A stretch of DNA of 64,000 nucleotides from Gentiana macrophylla (taxonomy: Eukaryota; Streptophyta; Magnoliopsida; Gentianales; Gentianaceae): assembly GCA_026214975.1 (NCBI GenBank), contig JAOBSW010001251.1, positions 1 through 64,000 of the forward strand, in the 5' to 3' direction. The position numbers and the translations under genes were made by a program. The notes below the pieces were generated by a model that was not told the origin of the DNA, did not search any database, and was given only the letters and a program-made list of their open reading frames with translations. Positions 23,297 to 35,076 of this stretch are shown here, one piece after another (the stretch's first letter is position 1; every line of letters begins with the position of its first letter).

Positions 23297-24478
23297 TTAG
23301 TATCCTATGAAGATTGCTTCATCAGCCTTTTCATCAAAGGTATGCAGCTGATTCCTGTTCAAAACAAAGAATTTTGATCCAAACATATGCAAATATGAGA
23401 TATTAGGTTTTCTACCATTCCATATTTCATATGGAGTTTTTCCATGATGTTTGTTGATGATTGATCTGTTTTGTGTATGGCATGCCGTGTTTGCTGCTTC
23501 AGCCCAAAATCTCTTTGGTAAGCATGCTTCTGCAATCATTGTTCTGACTGCTTCTTTGAGAGTTCTGTTTCTTCTTTCTGCTACACCATTTTGTTGTGGG
23601 GTTCCTGCTGCAGATAGTTGATGCAGTACTCTATTTTCTTCACAGTAAGTTCTGATAATTTCATTGAGGAATTCAGTGCCTTTATCTGATCCGATCTTGA
23701 TGATTTTCAGTTCTTTCTCATTTTGGATTCTTCTTAACAAATCTGGCAGCTTTTTGAGTGTCTCTTTCTTCTTGTTCATGAAAATGGTCCAGGTGTATTT
23801 TGAGTAATCATCCACCACAACTCGGGTGTATTTCTTACCACTTACACTTGCTGGTGTGACTGGTCGAAACAAGTCCATAAGCAACATATGTAGAATTCTT
23901 GTTGTTGATTGATAGGGTTTTGACTTGAAGGAGCTTTTGATTTGTTTTCCTTTCTGACATGCATCACATGGACTTTCTTTCTTGAATGTGATCTCTGGCA
24001 GGCCTTCAACTAACTTGTTCTTTGATAATTTGTTGATGGTCTTGAAATTTAAGTGATTTAATCTTCTATGCCATAACCAGCTAGTTGACTGTTTGTTTTT
24101 GACAAACAAACATGTTTCTGCCTTGGCTGTTTTCCAATCCACCACATACATGTTATCTTTTCTTCTTCCTGCAAGTACTACTGTGTTGGTTTGGCTGTGA
24201 ATGACTTTGCATCCTTCCTTGTTGAAATGCACATTGCAGCCTTTGTCACAAAATTGACTGATGCTCATCAGATTGAAATTAAGTCCCTTGACATATGCCA
24301 CATTTTGAATTTTCAGATTGTTCTTGAGCATTGTGCCTCCCCCCTTAATCTTGCCAGGGTTTTCTTTGCCACCAAATGTGACTCTGGGTCCATCAAAAGC
24401 TTTAAAGTCAGTGAGCCATCTTTTGTTCCCAGTCATGTGTCTGGAACATCCACTGTCTATATACCATACATACTACAA
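23297..24478 (-). pseudogene. A1 protease end and integrase (copia)
   Basis: The open frame extends a little upstream of its first Met (24436) and includes the protease active site WYIDSGCSRHMTGN, where DSG is catalytic. Then come the pre-integrase zinc motif (LWHRRLNH...CDACQKGKQ) near residues 120-170 and the integrase core. The three acidic residues can be placed as D in LLMDLF, D in IGSDKGTEF and E in QQNGVAERRNRT; the usual arginine before SD is glycine. The frame ends GY-stop. A TAA replaces what should be serine in the conserved GYS motif, and the same frame then runs into the RT ORF at 23254. So one base change separates a continuous integrase-RT polyprotein. Confidence 0.88.
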
Positions 24479-24799
24479 AACAAATTAATTAAGTTTAGGT
24501 ACCCAACATGCTTGGGTCCATGCTCATAGCGATCATGCCTCCTACTCCAAGTGTATATCAAAATGATCTTCTTTTTGGATAGTTAAAGTCATCAACTTCA
24601 TATATATAAGGCATGGCAGAATAGCTTCTAATATTTCTACTGAAGTTATTCTTATACTTTTCTTTACTTTTGGTGCATTTGCATCCTTCTTCACTCTCCA
24701 ATATGCGTGGGAAACCTGGCTTGCTTCATGTGTCTCAGAGTATACCTAGTTTGATTTTTCTTAAGCACATGATGCATATTATGGAATGATTTCTTCTTG

Positions 24800-26640
24800 T
24801 ATTTTGGAGGTGCAACATTCCAATCATCCTCTCAAGGATAAAGTCTTCCTTTACCTTCGTGAAAGTCCTTGCTTTTGATTGACTTGATTGATGATTTAAT
24901 CATTGCTTTTATCAGATCTGGTTTTGACTTCACCGGTACAGGATGAATGGTTGAAACTATGGTCTGTCCCTTTCTGAATTTTGGCTTAATTTTAGTCCTG
25001 AATTCAAAGTTGTGTTGACCATTGTTTCTACTCTCATCCTCGACTATTGTAGCCAAGACCAGATCTGGATCCAAACCTTTTGAGGGTTTGTAAACTAGTT
25101 CATTTGTTATCTTAATCGGTAGGGGATTTTCTCAAATCGATCACAACAACAGTGTATGAACCTCTCTCGCTTTGTTGATCATTTGAGTAGATCTCCTTAC
25201 TAGTTAGTTCAAACTTTTGCTTTATCCAGCTTCTTTCTTTAATCTTTTATTTTCCTTTCTTAGATCCTTGCATTCTTTTCCGTAATTTCATGATTCATCT
25301 TAATTTCATCAAATTTAGTCCCGAGATTTTGGACTAGGTCCGCTGGATCTAAAGGGAGAATAAGATTGCGCAGTTGTTAGATGTGGATGCATTTGATGAA
25401 GAGTAAGAGCTAGATGTTACCTCGCCATCTCGATTCTTTGGCCATTAGACATAGGCTTGTATTCTCAATGTCCGAGCTATCACCTTCATCTTCATCTAGT
25501 TCTCTTTTGTCGTGAGGCATAGACATGCTTTTTCATTGTCCGAGTTTGCCTTCTTCATCAACTGTTATCCGAAAGTTATTATCGATGATTCTTCATTCTT
25601 TTCACCGCTAGATTTAGCCTTTAGTGCTTTCTTGCCTTTCCTCTTTCGAGATGCTTTGTATTTCTTCTTTTCATTATCTTTATCATTTTCTTCAGACAAT
25701 CAGCCTTGAAGTGACCTTTCTTGTTCTTCGTTGAAACATCCTGTATTCATCATCTTTCTTTTTCATGTCTTTGTTTGAGCTTGACCTCTTGTTTGATGAT
25801 GAATTTCCTTTGAATGGCTTCTTTTGCTAAACTCACAAAACGCTTAACTAATAAAGCTACCTGCATTTTTAAGTTCATGTGTCTCTTTGTCGATACAATC
25901 GCAAAGTTACTTTCTTCGGGTGCATCTCGCAAAGTGGCTTTTGTGTCTCTACCGAGCACCATCTTCACCGCTCATTCGAATTCATGAGCTTTAAGTTGGG
26001 ACATCGGTGTCGAGTGTCGCTGCTTGCCAGGTTTGTAGTTCCTCCGATTCGATGTTATGATCTTCCATCTTCGTAAGCCTATCAAGATCTTTTAGCATAC
26101 TTCTTTCTCGAGGATATGTGTGTCCAAGTCGTTGTTGTTCATCGATGATGCCGAGAATCAATTGTCCATTTGATCAATGGATTCACCGTCTTCATTTTGA
26201 AATTTTCAAATTTCGCTTTTGCAAATGTATAATTTTTTTTTTCTTTAATGACTTGAGATCCTTTATTTATCAATGCTAGCTTGTCCCACATCTCCTTTGC
26301 TGTTTTGAAATCTTTGATTCTCATGAACATGTTGCTATCTAGAGTCTTCAAAATCATGTCTTTTGCAACAAAGTCTATATTTGCTCTTCTCCTGTCATCC
26401 TTGGTCCAATCTCTTTAGGTTTGTCTATCTCCTTTCCTTGATCTCGCCTCCCCGTAGATACCACGGTCATGATCATGATTGGTCCATCATTGATTACGCC
26501 CAAAGATCTCCTCATGAGTTTGTCGCAAGATGAGATAGCATTCTTATTTTATATTCATCAAAATTATTAACATTGAAAACAGGTACTTTTGGCATAAAGT
26601 TTGAGGAATCCATAAGCACAAGTAATAGGTTTATATGAGA
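24800..26640 (-). pseudogene. A1 gag remnant
   Basis: In sense the remnant starts near 26613 with a leader like that of A3 (MDSSN..., VPVFNVNNFDEYK). It has a Gag core piece at 26357-26139 (MILKTLDSNMFMRIKDFKTA, then EMWDKLALINKG). Near 25700 a zinc-knuckle half survives (KKGHFKADC) without its first cysteines. Other short pieces lie at 25968-25750 and 25074-24832. Between 25080 and 26500 the sequence is full of frameshifts, many of which look like CTG or CAG reduced to CG. The apparent decay may therefore be partly a sequence error. The stretch 24480-24800 is a broken linker to protease. Confidence 0.65.
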
Positions 26641-26737
26641 ATGAATAGAACACTCAGATTTGAAAACTGCATTGAAAATATGTGATCACCTTCTTACCAG
26701 AAATTAGATCTGAACAGGTTCTGATACTAGGAACACT

Positions 26738-26751
26738 GCTCTGCTACCAAT
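26738..26751 (-). other. Primer binding site of A1 (tRNA-Met type)
   Basis: On the - strand the LTR end GGGACCAACA is followed by ATTGGTAGCAGAGCAG, close to TTGGTATCAGAGCA. A3 shows the same site as ATTGGTATCGGAGCAG at 43548. Confidence 0.8.
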
Positions 26752-28162
26752 TGTTGGTCCCAGAGAAGGGTAAAACTATAGTCTAGAGGGGGGGGGGGTT
26801 GAATGACTATAGTGGAGTTTCAAAACTTTTCTTGTATTTAAAAGCTTTGGGGCAATGGATAAGTCCTTCTTACTATGTTGTTTCAAAGTAGTTTGGTCAA
26901 TCACAGATATAGATTATAATTTAGGAAATTTAAATGAATGTAGTAAAGTAAATTGTAGAAAGTAAATTGACACAAGACTTATAGTGGTTCAGGGTGGTGT
27001 AATCCCTTAATCCACTCTTCTCCTGTGATGATTGGATGAATTCACTATTGTTTTCACAGATACAATAGTATGATTGTCCTTGGCTCCCCAAGCTTCACAA
27101 TCTACAAGACTATCACTTCTTGACTGCAACAGCTTCAGTGATTCAGTCTCTTTCACTGCTCCTTGAGATCAAATCCTTCAGTAGCTATCACAAGCACAAC
27201 TCCTTCTCAGATGACTTCTGATTCAGTTGCTTCTGTTTATTATGAATGAAATTCACAAACTTGATTGATCAATCTCAGTGCTGAATATGAAATTGTAGTT
27301 CTGATGTCTGAGTTGATCTCTAGATAAATCCTTGTAAGTTCAGAGAGAAGGCTTTTCAATTTGATAGAGTTTCTGCTTGATTTTCTTTTTCTAATCGTTG
27401 TTGTTATCTGTCTGTCAATGCCTTCTATTTATAGCCTTGAGTATCCTTGATTTGAAATTCTGTCCGTTGGCTATATTTATGAGGGGAATAATCCTTGATT
27501 TTATTCTTGATTCCCCCTTAATTATATTCTCCTTGATTCAGTGATCGGATTTTTCCTTCAAATGTATAGCAGAAAATCCGTCCTTGATTGATCCTCTATT
27601 GATTGTACATTAAATGCATGATCCTCTGAATCTTCATCATTTTTCAATTCTGTTCTGATAAGGATTACTTCACCGTTCTTTGAACGGTCGAGTGATCCAT
27701 CTGACTTTTCCGTTAGGTCTTCCTTCACCGTTATTGCCTTCATTTTGCCGAAAGTCAGTTTACTCTGCCGATTCACTGTTTCCTTCATCACTTAAGTTTT
27801 AAGGAGAATCTTTGTACTTCACTGATCATTGATTTGGGTAAGATCAGTGTACACCATATTTGAACATTGAATTCATCACTTGAAACATACTTAGACTTAT
27901 CCAAGGTCATCACAGACTTCCTTGGTTATAATTCATACCATTAAGTCTTCACTGCTTCTCTGCTGGTGCTTGGCTGGCCTCACTCTGCTGAATGTGTGCT
28001 TTTCTTTGCCGTCCTACCAACTAGTACAATACTTGTCTGACTTAACTTATACAATATGTCAGACTCTAAGTAAAGACTTATACAGAGAATTCTAACTTAT
28101 TTCAGGCTTGCTATAATAGTTAGTATGACCATCATCAAAACATAATAAAAATGTTCCTAACA
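26752..28162 (-). repeat. 5' LTR of A1
   Basis: 1411 bp. In sense it starts TGTTAGGAACATT at 28162 and ends GGGACCAACA at 26752. The reverse-strand TATA lies in CTATTTATAGCC near 27425-27436. The part upstream of it in sense (27650-28000) is crowded with GCCG and CACTG words. Confidence 0.88.
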
Positions 28163-28409
28163 TTAACACTGTTGGAAGAAGAGTGGACCACTGAGATTGA
28201 GGAGTACTTTCCTGACGAACAACTTTTTGCGGTCTCAGTAGTGGCTAGAGTGAATGCTCATCCCATACACAACACATCAAGAGTGGGAAAGGTATACCTT
28301 CGGTTTGCTAACATAGTCTATTATCTTACGGAAAGATACCTACCAAAATTCACAAGTATGGACAAGAGGAAGTTCTTTACGGACTTGAAGCATTATTACT
28401 GAGGATATC
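28163..28409 (+). pseudogene. G1 fragment before the integrase zinc finger
   Basis: TLLEEEWTTEIEEYFPDEQL, then IVYYLTERYLPKFTS, then KRKFFTDLKHYY match the region between RNase H and integrase in Athila-like pol (FPDEQL..., W-x-x-DIVNYL, KKFL-D-K-YFWDEP). Reading is open from 28151 to 28402. It is cut at 28409 by the solo LTR D and continues at 39849 with YPNLYKMCPDNILRRCV. Confidence 0.8.
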
Positions 28410-28860
28410 TGTTGGACTTTTTTTTTAAGTTTTAATGATGAGTACCAGACTAGCTGTTATAGAGCAAAGGCAAAAAGATGTCTAGATCAAATGTATAGGT
28501 TTATTATAGTTTGATCTTGTACAGGTTTGGTCAAACAAGCATGTAAAAGGTCAGCTGACTTTCATCAAGAGACTGCTTCAGGTCAAGAGGGTACACCTGA
28601 GTCATAGACTAGTTTAGAACTCGCCAAGATCAAGGCTGAGGGTAAAAACTTAGTTATTGAAGGCTAAGGGATCAAACTTAGTACTTAAAGTCAAGGGTAT
28701 GGAATCAGAATTTAGGGAAGTCTGTGATGACCTAAACTGATTACATATACCTTGTGTACATGGTCTAAGTTCCATAAGTTAAGTGGTGATTGGAACTTAG
28801 TTATATTCAAAATGGTGTAATCTAACTCCATAATGAAAAGTTAGATATTAGAGAAGTCAG

Positions 28861-30604
28861 TGATTGAGGTCAAGTTAAATTATTAACTCGATCCCTAAAT
28901 AACCACTAGCAAGTGAACTAGGTTCAATCGCAGTATAGCTAGATAGAGTCAAGGTCGATCCCACAGAGAATCAATTTGTGGATCCTGACTTAAATAGTCA
29001 ACCTATTTATTTCGTTTGACAAAGACGGTCTACGACCAACATAGAATACGAGAAAAGAAATACACACTCAAACATATAAACGAATAACATGTAAACAAAT
29101 AACGTAATCAACTGCCCAATTATAACCGTAATTATTTGGATCTAGACAATTTATATAACAACAAGACTCATCAACTATTAATCCGTTCATATCTATTTAT
29201 ATTGGCTACGGGAGTCATCCCCTAAAACTTGATGTAGCACCGGTAGGTCACTAGATCACTGTGGTATAGTTACGTGACTTCGCCTTTTGGTGCCTCCATC
29301 TCATATAACTCACACACTCACGACTCTAAGGATGCCGATATTAATCGTACACCTCGTCCAGGCAACATTCCTATGGTTAGGCGTACTTCCTAAACGATAA
29401 CTCAAACGCTCGTCCAACTAACAATTACCAAGTTATAGTCTCATGCTAGTTTACGATCTACGTATAACAAGGTGCGCGCAATTCCCTAATATAAACCTAC
29501 CTAGATAACGCTGAACGTCCGAAGATCAATTCATGAGCCCACCTAAGAGTTTTATATCGGTATTTCCTTCTTACACGTTTTAATTAAATTAAGCGAGTGA
29601 CGTAGCCATAGCCATACCAACTGAGATAACAGATTCAATTAAGCTAACCTAATCATAAAGACGTGACTGATTAACGGATGAAACAGGTTTGGAAGCTCTC
29701 GGTCGACCGAATAGGTGCTCTCGGTCGACCGAGTGACACCTCTCGGTCACCCGAGTACTTAACTCCCCAGATTACATCCCCGAATATGTTTCTCAGCGTT
29801 TCACATACGAATCGAACTATATAGTGAATCATCAGGACATCATATAAATTAATCTAAATGCACGTAAATTAAACACGCAGATTCATCCATAGATATTAGG
29901 TAGAGGACGTAGGGTATGAGATCCTCATAGACAAGATATCATCACTGCCCTAACGTCATATCCTAGATCTACATCATCTAGATATGAATAACTACTCAAA
30001 CAATCAAAGCATAATTGGGAAATTGATTACTAAAAGAAAACAAGATGAAGAACTAGGGCTTACATGTTTGCACCCTAAGCTCCTTCTCAAGCCTAATGAA
30101 TCCTTTTTTATTTGTATATATGAATTGATATTGGTGAATGCCTAAAAAATACAAAGGACTTGTGTTTATATAGAGCCTCAGCCGACATAGAAATCCGACT
30201 TAAATGCCGACACTACTGAACCCTAACCGCCTCAAACAATGTGCCGGACTTCTGCTGGGCTACAAGCCCACTCGGTCGACCGAATGCATAGGCTCGGTCG
30301 ACCGAGCCTTATGTGCTTCTGGGCTTTCTTCTTCTTCCGTCTTGGGCTTTCTGAACTTGTCTGCAATCCATTAAAGCTTCTCCGAAGTCCATCCTTGTGC
30401 TCCAAAATGAGTTACTACAAATATAGCATGAAATACAGTCTGTAACATCAAATAATATAATAAAACCTCCTATAATTATGAATCATAACTCTTGGCATAT
30501 GCAAATTAAGCGTATTACAACTTATTATTGCTCTATTATAGCTCCTTAAAACTAGAATCGGGGATAAAGATCATAGAATAACGGGCACAAAATGACTGTT
30601 ATCA
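28861..30604 (-). repeat. 3' LTR of E
   Basis: Starts TGATTGAGGTC, ends CTGTTATCA on the + strand. It carries TCGGTCGACCGA at 29699-29710, 29721-29732, 30272-30283 and 30294-30305. A reverse-strand TATA box lies near 30163-30172 (GTTTATATAGAG on +). The 68-residue ORF at 30239 is duplicated in the other LTR and is not a gene. Confidence 0.9.
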
Positions 30605-30641
30605 ACTACCCCCCACTTAGCCTTTGATCGTCCCGATCAAA
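30605..30641 (-). other. Polypurine tract of E with adjacent hairpin
   Basis: On the - strand: an 8-bp stem TTTGATCG/CGATCAAA with a GGA loop (30623-30641), then GGCTAAGTGGGGGGTAGT, then the LTR. The same hairpin-tract-LTR order, with different stem bases, occurs in G3 (45478-45515). Confidence 0.75.
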
Positions 30642-32089
30642 ATATCAATAAGTCATTCCCCATAAACCGCTTTCCCGTGGTCACAGTATACTAACACAAG
30701 AAACTCGAATCAACTCATACCCTCTATGCTCATCAGCTATCCATTATCCACTATTCATCATGAATCGATGTGTTGTGTGCATGTGCATTGAGTTTTAAAT
30801 ATTCGTAGCGAGATTAGAGTTTATGCAAACCTTGTAGTCTTAACCTACCAACTTTAGTATTTCCACTTCTTAAGCCTTTTAATTGTTGAAGCACTAGAAT
30901 AATAAGCAAGAGCGTATCTATAGGGTTTTTGGACTTGGAGACCGAGTACTACTCAAAGCCTCTTAAGGAGTTGAATATTCTTTTCATATCTCCATATTTT
31001 TCAGACACTATCAATCTCAAGAAGGAAAACTTTTTAGAGCATCCCCCTATCTTAGATCAAACGTAGCATCGAATATTACCACAAGCGCGAGGCTACTTTG
31101 GTAACTTACTACAAGTCCAGTGTTTTGTTAAAACACAGGTACGTCTCAAGCCTATTACCCAGCTTTTGTGGCTAAAATTTTAGGAACACATCAGATGATA
31201 AATTTGACACTAGGTAAGCATAACCAATCATCTATGCAATGTACACATAATTTTTCATTTTTATAATAAGCGTAGTACAACTCGATTCATTTATCGAACA
31301 ATTGAATAATAAACAACTACTCGCAACGGATAATATGAATATCATTAAGTTTACTAATCAATAAATCGCAGAAGCATAAAGTGATCACGTACTCATGAAA
31401 TATGGCTTATTTCTTATTAGATATAATTATCAGGAACTCACCAAGGTAAATGTGATTCTAAGTTTAACATTTTATTTTTTTTTCTTTTTTTATTATTTAT
31501 TATTTGATATATGGGAGTATATAAGCTTTTATTTGAGCTAAGTGACTCGTACCCCTCATTTAAACCATGCATTGTCCCCAATGTATAAAAATCGAAAGAA
31601 CAAACTCAGAAAAGGAACTTAGCTCTGGATAAGCGTGGAAGTTGAACAAGTCTTGCGAATTCGTCAAAGTGTAATGAGCATGTGCATTGGCCGCTAGCGA
31701 GCGGAAGAATAATCATTGCAACATGCATCTTAAACAAAGCTCGAAATTCGTTACAGTATTAGTCCAAGCAGTAATAATCAGAAAAAGGGACCGTAAAAGG
31801 GAAAACAATTTCCTTAAACATTTTTAAGTCCATAAATTAATGATTACATTTCAATACATTTCATCAAGTCCAAAACATCACATGAGTTCGAATTTAGGAA
31901 GCAGTGAAACCTGCTCTATATAACACGACACACTAGTAGAATTGAGTCAAAATAAAAACTCGTTAATTAAAGGAAATGCAAACACGCAAATAAAAATACT
32001 TAATCCCAAAATCCTGGATTGAATGGTACTAGTTGCAAATTGTTCGGGCCGGCTTCGTCAGCATCATCCTCGGGTTCCCCTTCTTGTTC
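30642..32089. other. Non-coding 3' region of E
   Basis: About 1.45 kb between the third ORF and the polypurine tract. I see no protein, only AT-rich sequence with a T-run near 31475-31500. A long untranslated 3' region is also present in G3 (45516-46900), so it seems a shared trait of these elements. Confidence 0.5.
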
Positions 32090-32908
32090 TTAATCGTGAC
32101 CGTGAACGATAGGCGGTGTGACAGAACTTAAAGATAGAATAGGCATTGGCCCCACATAGGAATCGCCGCCTAACACTGGGCATTCGGGTCCCTCACAGAA
32201 TGTAGTGATCAGTGAACCAAAAGGTAAGGTATGCCGAGGCTTGAGAGCATCGTCTGTCATTTCCTTGCGTATCAACACCCCCACATTCACGGGCCATCCC
32301 ATGTATAACCAATAAAGCAGAGTGGCATGGGTATAGTAGACCGTAGATACATGCTTAGCCGGAAAGATGTTAGAACGGATAAGCCGATGAAAGCATTTAT
32401 CCTCCCATCTCCTGAAATCTGGTTCCGCAAATGTGCGGGCAACCTCTCCTATGGTCCATTCTATCCCCAGATAGGCACCTACTTCCTCCAACCAAGCATC
32501 GGACCCGTCAAATGTCGCCATATACTCCGGCCCGTCCTCCGAGATATCCAACCCAAAATAAGCATTAATCGTACCCAGAGAAATTACAATTGGTCGTCCA
32601 CGAATAATAACAATATTGGTGTTGGGGTGTACGCGTAAATAAGCATAAAATTCTCTTACCCAATTGACGTTGACTCGGCCGGGGGGTGCTACGACATCTT
32701 GCCACTGATAATGTTCCACCAATCCCAAAAGCTCATCCCCACAATTGTCCAAATCCAGTCCTCGAGCTCGATGTACAGGGGCATTAACGAAATGATTAAT
32801 AAATGAAGAATATACCTCCCGGCTCGAGAATTGTGGTACCCCGTTGATTAATGGTATGTTGCCTTCAACAGCAACAAACTGAGCGGCTCTGTGTCTTCTT
32901 GGTGGCAT
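32090..32908 (-). CDS. E third ORF, plant transposon-protein-like
   Basis: An intact 272-residue frame (MPPRRHRAAQFVAVEG...). Residues about 55-240 match the pattern seen in many plant LTR-element proteins of unknown role: VEHYQWQDVVAPPGRVNVNW, VREFYAYLR, then a V-x-x-RGRPIVIS-x-x-x-INAYFGL block, a central W-x-x-x-GAYL region and RWEDKCFHRLIRSNIFP near residue 165, followed by a hydrophobic stretch (THATLLYWLYMGWPVNVG). The order of motifs resembles the first ORF of A1's third gene, though E is a gypsy and A1 a copia element. Start: the first Met. No catalytic residues are known. It is the only long open frame left in E, which suggests that it is useful to the element. Confidence 0.7.
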   Translation of the reverse strand: MPPRRHRAAQFVAVEGNIPLINGVPQFSSREVYSSFINHFVNAPVHRARGLDLDNCGDELLGLVEHYQWQDVVAPPGRVNVNWVREFYAYLRVHPNTNIVIIRGRPIVISLGTINAYFGLDISEDGPEYMATFDGSDAWLEEVGAYLGIEWTIGEVARTFAEPDFRRWEDKCFHRLIRSNIFPAKHVSTVYYTHATLLYWLYMGWPVNVGVLIRKEMTDDALKPRHTLPFGSLITTFCEGPECPVLGGDSYVGPMPILSLSSVTPPIVHGHD

Positions 32909-32939
32909 CCTGACCGGTAAACATCACAGAAGCGGACGG

Positions 32940-33425
32940 CGGCAGAAGATAACCTCTCGGTCGACCGAGAGTAGCCACTCGGTTGACCGAGTGTGGCGTT
33001 GACAGAACGCGTTTTTACGCTCAGTATTCTCGGTGACTATATCGATCGATCAGAAAAACGTTTCGACAGGATTTTCAAAGTGAGTGAAAATGGTGAAACA
33101 GATGAAGATTTTCAAAATGTTTCCATTTGATTTCTACAGGGGTTTGAGGAAAAGGTAGATGAAGAATTTGGATAAAGAAAATGGAGAAAATGGTGAAGAA
33201 AATGGAGGATAGAATGAATGGGTTAAATAGAAAAATGGAATTTGAAAGGTGGAATGTTATTGGTGGATAAAAATGGTTGGGGATTGATGAGGTGTAAAGG
33301 TGGAATTTGAAAATTTGAATTGAAAGAATAAAGAAATTGGGAAGAGGAAAAGGTGAATGGTTGGGAAGAGGGGAAGAGGGGAAGGTGAATGGGGATATGT
33401 AGAAATTAATGGTGTTGACCATTTA
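32940..33425 (-). promoter_or_regulatory. Palindrome pair and long pyrimidine tract before E third ORF
   Basis: Directly upstream of the ORF start lie TCGGTCGACCGA (about 32957-32968) and TCGGTTGACCGA (about 32979-32990), the same motif as in the E LTRs. Further upstream in sense, 33420-33140 is a long pyrimidine-rich tract ending in CCCCTGTAG, which has the form of a plant 3' splice site. The open frame 33422-33075 that runs through the tract is low complexity. Possible roles are an internal promoter or the acceptor of a spliced transcript. Confidence 0.35.
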
Positions 33426-34355
33426 ATCTTTTTGACACACCGTAAATTAACCACAACATATAACCATGTCAAATTATTATTTCACTTTTGCAATTCCTAC
33501 CGCAAAATTTTTTTTCTAACCGACAAGTTGTCTCAAGCACAAAAGCAACCCCATTCTTATCATAAATAAATCAAACAATCTGGTCTAAGCATTTGTAAAA
33601 TAACGCTTTTCTATTTCCTTAATCAAAAATTTCTTACAAAGACTCGCCATTACACTCCATTTCACGTAAAACGATTCGAATAAAAAAATTTATTTTGCAC
33701 ATCCTTAACTCAAAGAATCGTCGAACACGGCAAAATAGAAAAAAACTTCTTATCGTTTCACGCTACTTTTATTTTTTAAAATAAAATACTTAAAGCAGAA
33801 ATAATTCTACGATTTAAGTTGGTAGCTCGACTTTCCATAAATCATCACTTTACTTAATCGCTTTTGGCTTGCCAGGTTTTCACCGGTTAGCCTTTACCGA
33901 AAATGTCTTGTCTGTCCTTTTGCACGAGTGCCTTTCCGTGAGATGTGAGTCCAACGAAAAGACAAATGAATCGGCTCCATCCAAGCAAGCTCCAACTTTC
34001 GTGATTGTTTTGAAGTAGATGAGCTCTCTTTAGCTCGAACTCGGACGAGTTCGTTTCTTTGTTTGCTTCCTTCTATTCTTGGAGTCCGAGAAAGCGGGCC
34101 TTGAGGATTATGATTTTCTAGAACAAAGCGGGCTCGGCGGCTTTCTCACGACTCGAAGCGTAAGTGGTCTCATCTCTTTCTTCTACCTTGTCATCGACAC
34201 TTTTTCCTAGGCCCGGAGTAATATCTGGTTTCGAATTACCAACTCCTATAACATTCACGCCAACGGAGTAGGAAATCAACTCCTCGCCCCATAGGTCTCA
34301 GAACCTCTAGCATCGAAAAATGTGATCTCACGCCTGGTCATACTGAATTAGGGCT
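33426..34355 (-). pseudogene. Unassigned internal part of E
   Basis: In sense this follows the protease ORF after the deletion that removed RT and integrase. Short reading pieces near 34120-33850 are basic and hydrophilic but match no domain I know. 33426-33850 is AT-rich without ORF. Confidence 0.3.
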
Positions 34356-34685
34356 CTAGAAGTATTGATAAAGGGCCCTCCCTAAAATGATCGGGCAGTG
34401 AGGGTGCTCATCTATATCCATAACAACTATATCTATCTTAAACCTGAGCTGTCCTATGCCAATGATCATATTATACATATTTCCAGACATGATTGTTCTG
34501 GTCCCATCCGCGAATCTAACTTGCATCGGGGTATTCGTGGGAGTAAGGATTAGATTTCTATCACAAAGACTCTTCGGGAAAATGTTTAGACTCGAGCCAG
34601 AATCTATCAAAGCCAACCCTAGGTATGTTCCTTCTAAGGTAACCTCTACCATAAATGCTCCTGGGTCATCGAGTTTCGGCATCAA
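34356..34685 (-). CDS. E retropepsin-like protease
   Basis: A 109-residue open frame: PGAFMVEVTLEGTYLGLALI, then the catalytic motif DSGSS (family form D-[ST]-G-[AS]-S), LNIFPKSL, then MQVRFADGTRTIMSGNMYNM and the closing PIILGRALYQYF. The catalytic aspartate, flap-like region and ILGR end are all present, so the domain itself looks whole. A normal Athila-like protein would continue from ILGRPFL into RT. Here a stop follows within six residues of ILGR, which marks the edge of the deletion. The protease would process Gag-type polyproteins in the particle. Confidence 0.75.
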   Translation of the reverse strand: MMPKLDDPGAFMVEVTLEGTYLGLALIDSGSSLNIFPKSLCDRNLILTPTNTPMQVRFADGTRTIMSGNMYNMIIGIGQLRFKIDIVVMDIDEHPHCPIILGRALYQYF

Positions 34686-34836
34686 CCGAGCTTCATTCTC
34701 AATATGCGCTTCATCTCAGGGTGATGGATGACTATAGGGCGATTTAGGTCTATGCTAACCTCAGAATCAGATTCTATATCGACATGTGATGCATGTAGTC
34801 ATATCCTCGAGTCGAATCAAGAAATCTCTTCAGGAT

Positions 34837-35076
34837 TTAACTTGGACATACCTCTCTGTATTTGTAAGCATCTTTAGACTCTTTTGACTTCTTGGCTTCG
34901 TGAATTCTTGCCTTCATCTTTGCTATTCTCTCCTTGAGTTTAGGTGTCAACGGCTTTCTAGGTGTGGTCTTGGTTCTCAGCACCATGACTTCTTCTCCTT
35001 GAACCTCAGAAAACTGATGTGATGACATCTTGCTAAACAGTTCGCTTGAGTGATTCCCTCTGATTAACTGCATCAT
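34837..35076 (-). pseudogene. E short ORF between primer site and protease
   Basis: A 79-residue basic peptide (PLTPKLKERIAKMKARIHEA, SKESKD). It lies where gag should be. It has no Gag core or zinc knuckle and I cannot assign it. It may be a gag remnant or a linker fragment. Confidence 0.35.

Larger units (their letters stand above)
17114..28162 (-). mobile_element. Sirevirus-like Ty1/copia element A1
   Basis: An 11,049-bp element on the - strand. Its 5' LTR is on the right (26752-28162) and its 3' LTR on the left (17114-18514). LTRs begin TGTTAGGAACA and end GGGACCAACA in sense. Next to the 5' LTR is a tRNA-Met type primer site. In sense order it holds gag (decayed), protease-integrase-RT-RNase H, and a third ORF with a coiled coil before the 3' LTR. 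Copia domain order plus an extra ORF after pol is the hallmark of the Sirevirus (SIRE1-like) lineage. Flanks are ttaat (17109-17113) and ttaac (28163-28167), a target duplication with one change, inside the gypsy element G1. Relatives are A2 (40024) and A3 (42141). Confidence 0.88.

Noticed and set aside
30239..30445. 68-residue ORF starting MCRTSAGLQAHS, repeated at 36765-36971
   Set aside because: It is repeated only because it lies in the two LTRs of E. It contains the palindrome pair and has no protein-like features.
33075..33422. 115-residue ORF on the - strand, phenylalanine/proline/serine rich
   Set aside because: Low-complexity pyrimidine-rich tract with no domain. It is more likely a regulatory or intron-like stretch.
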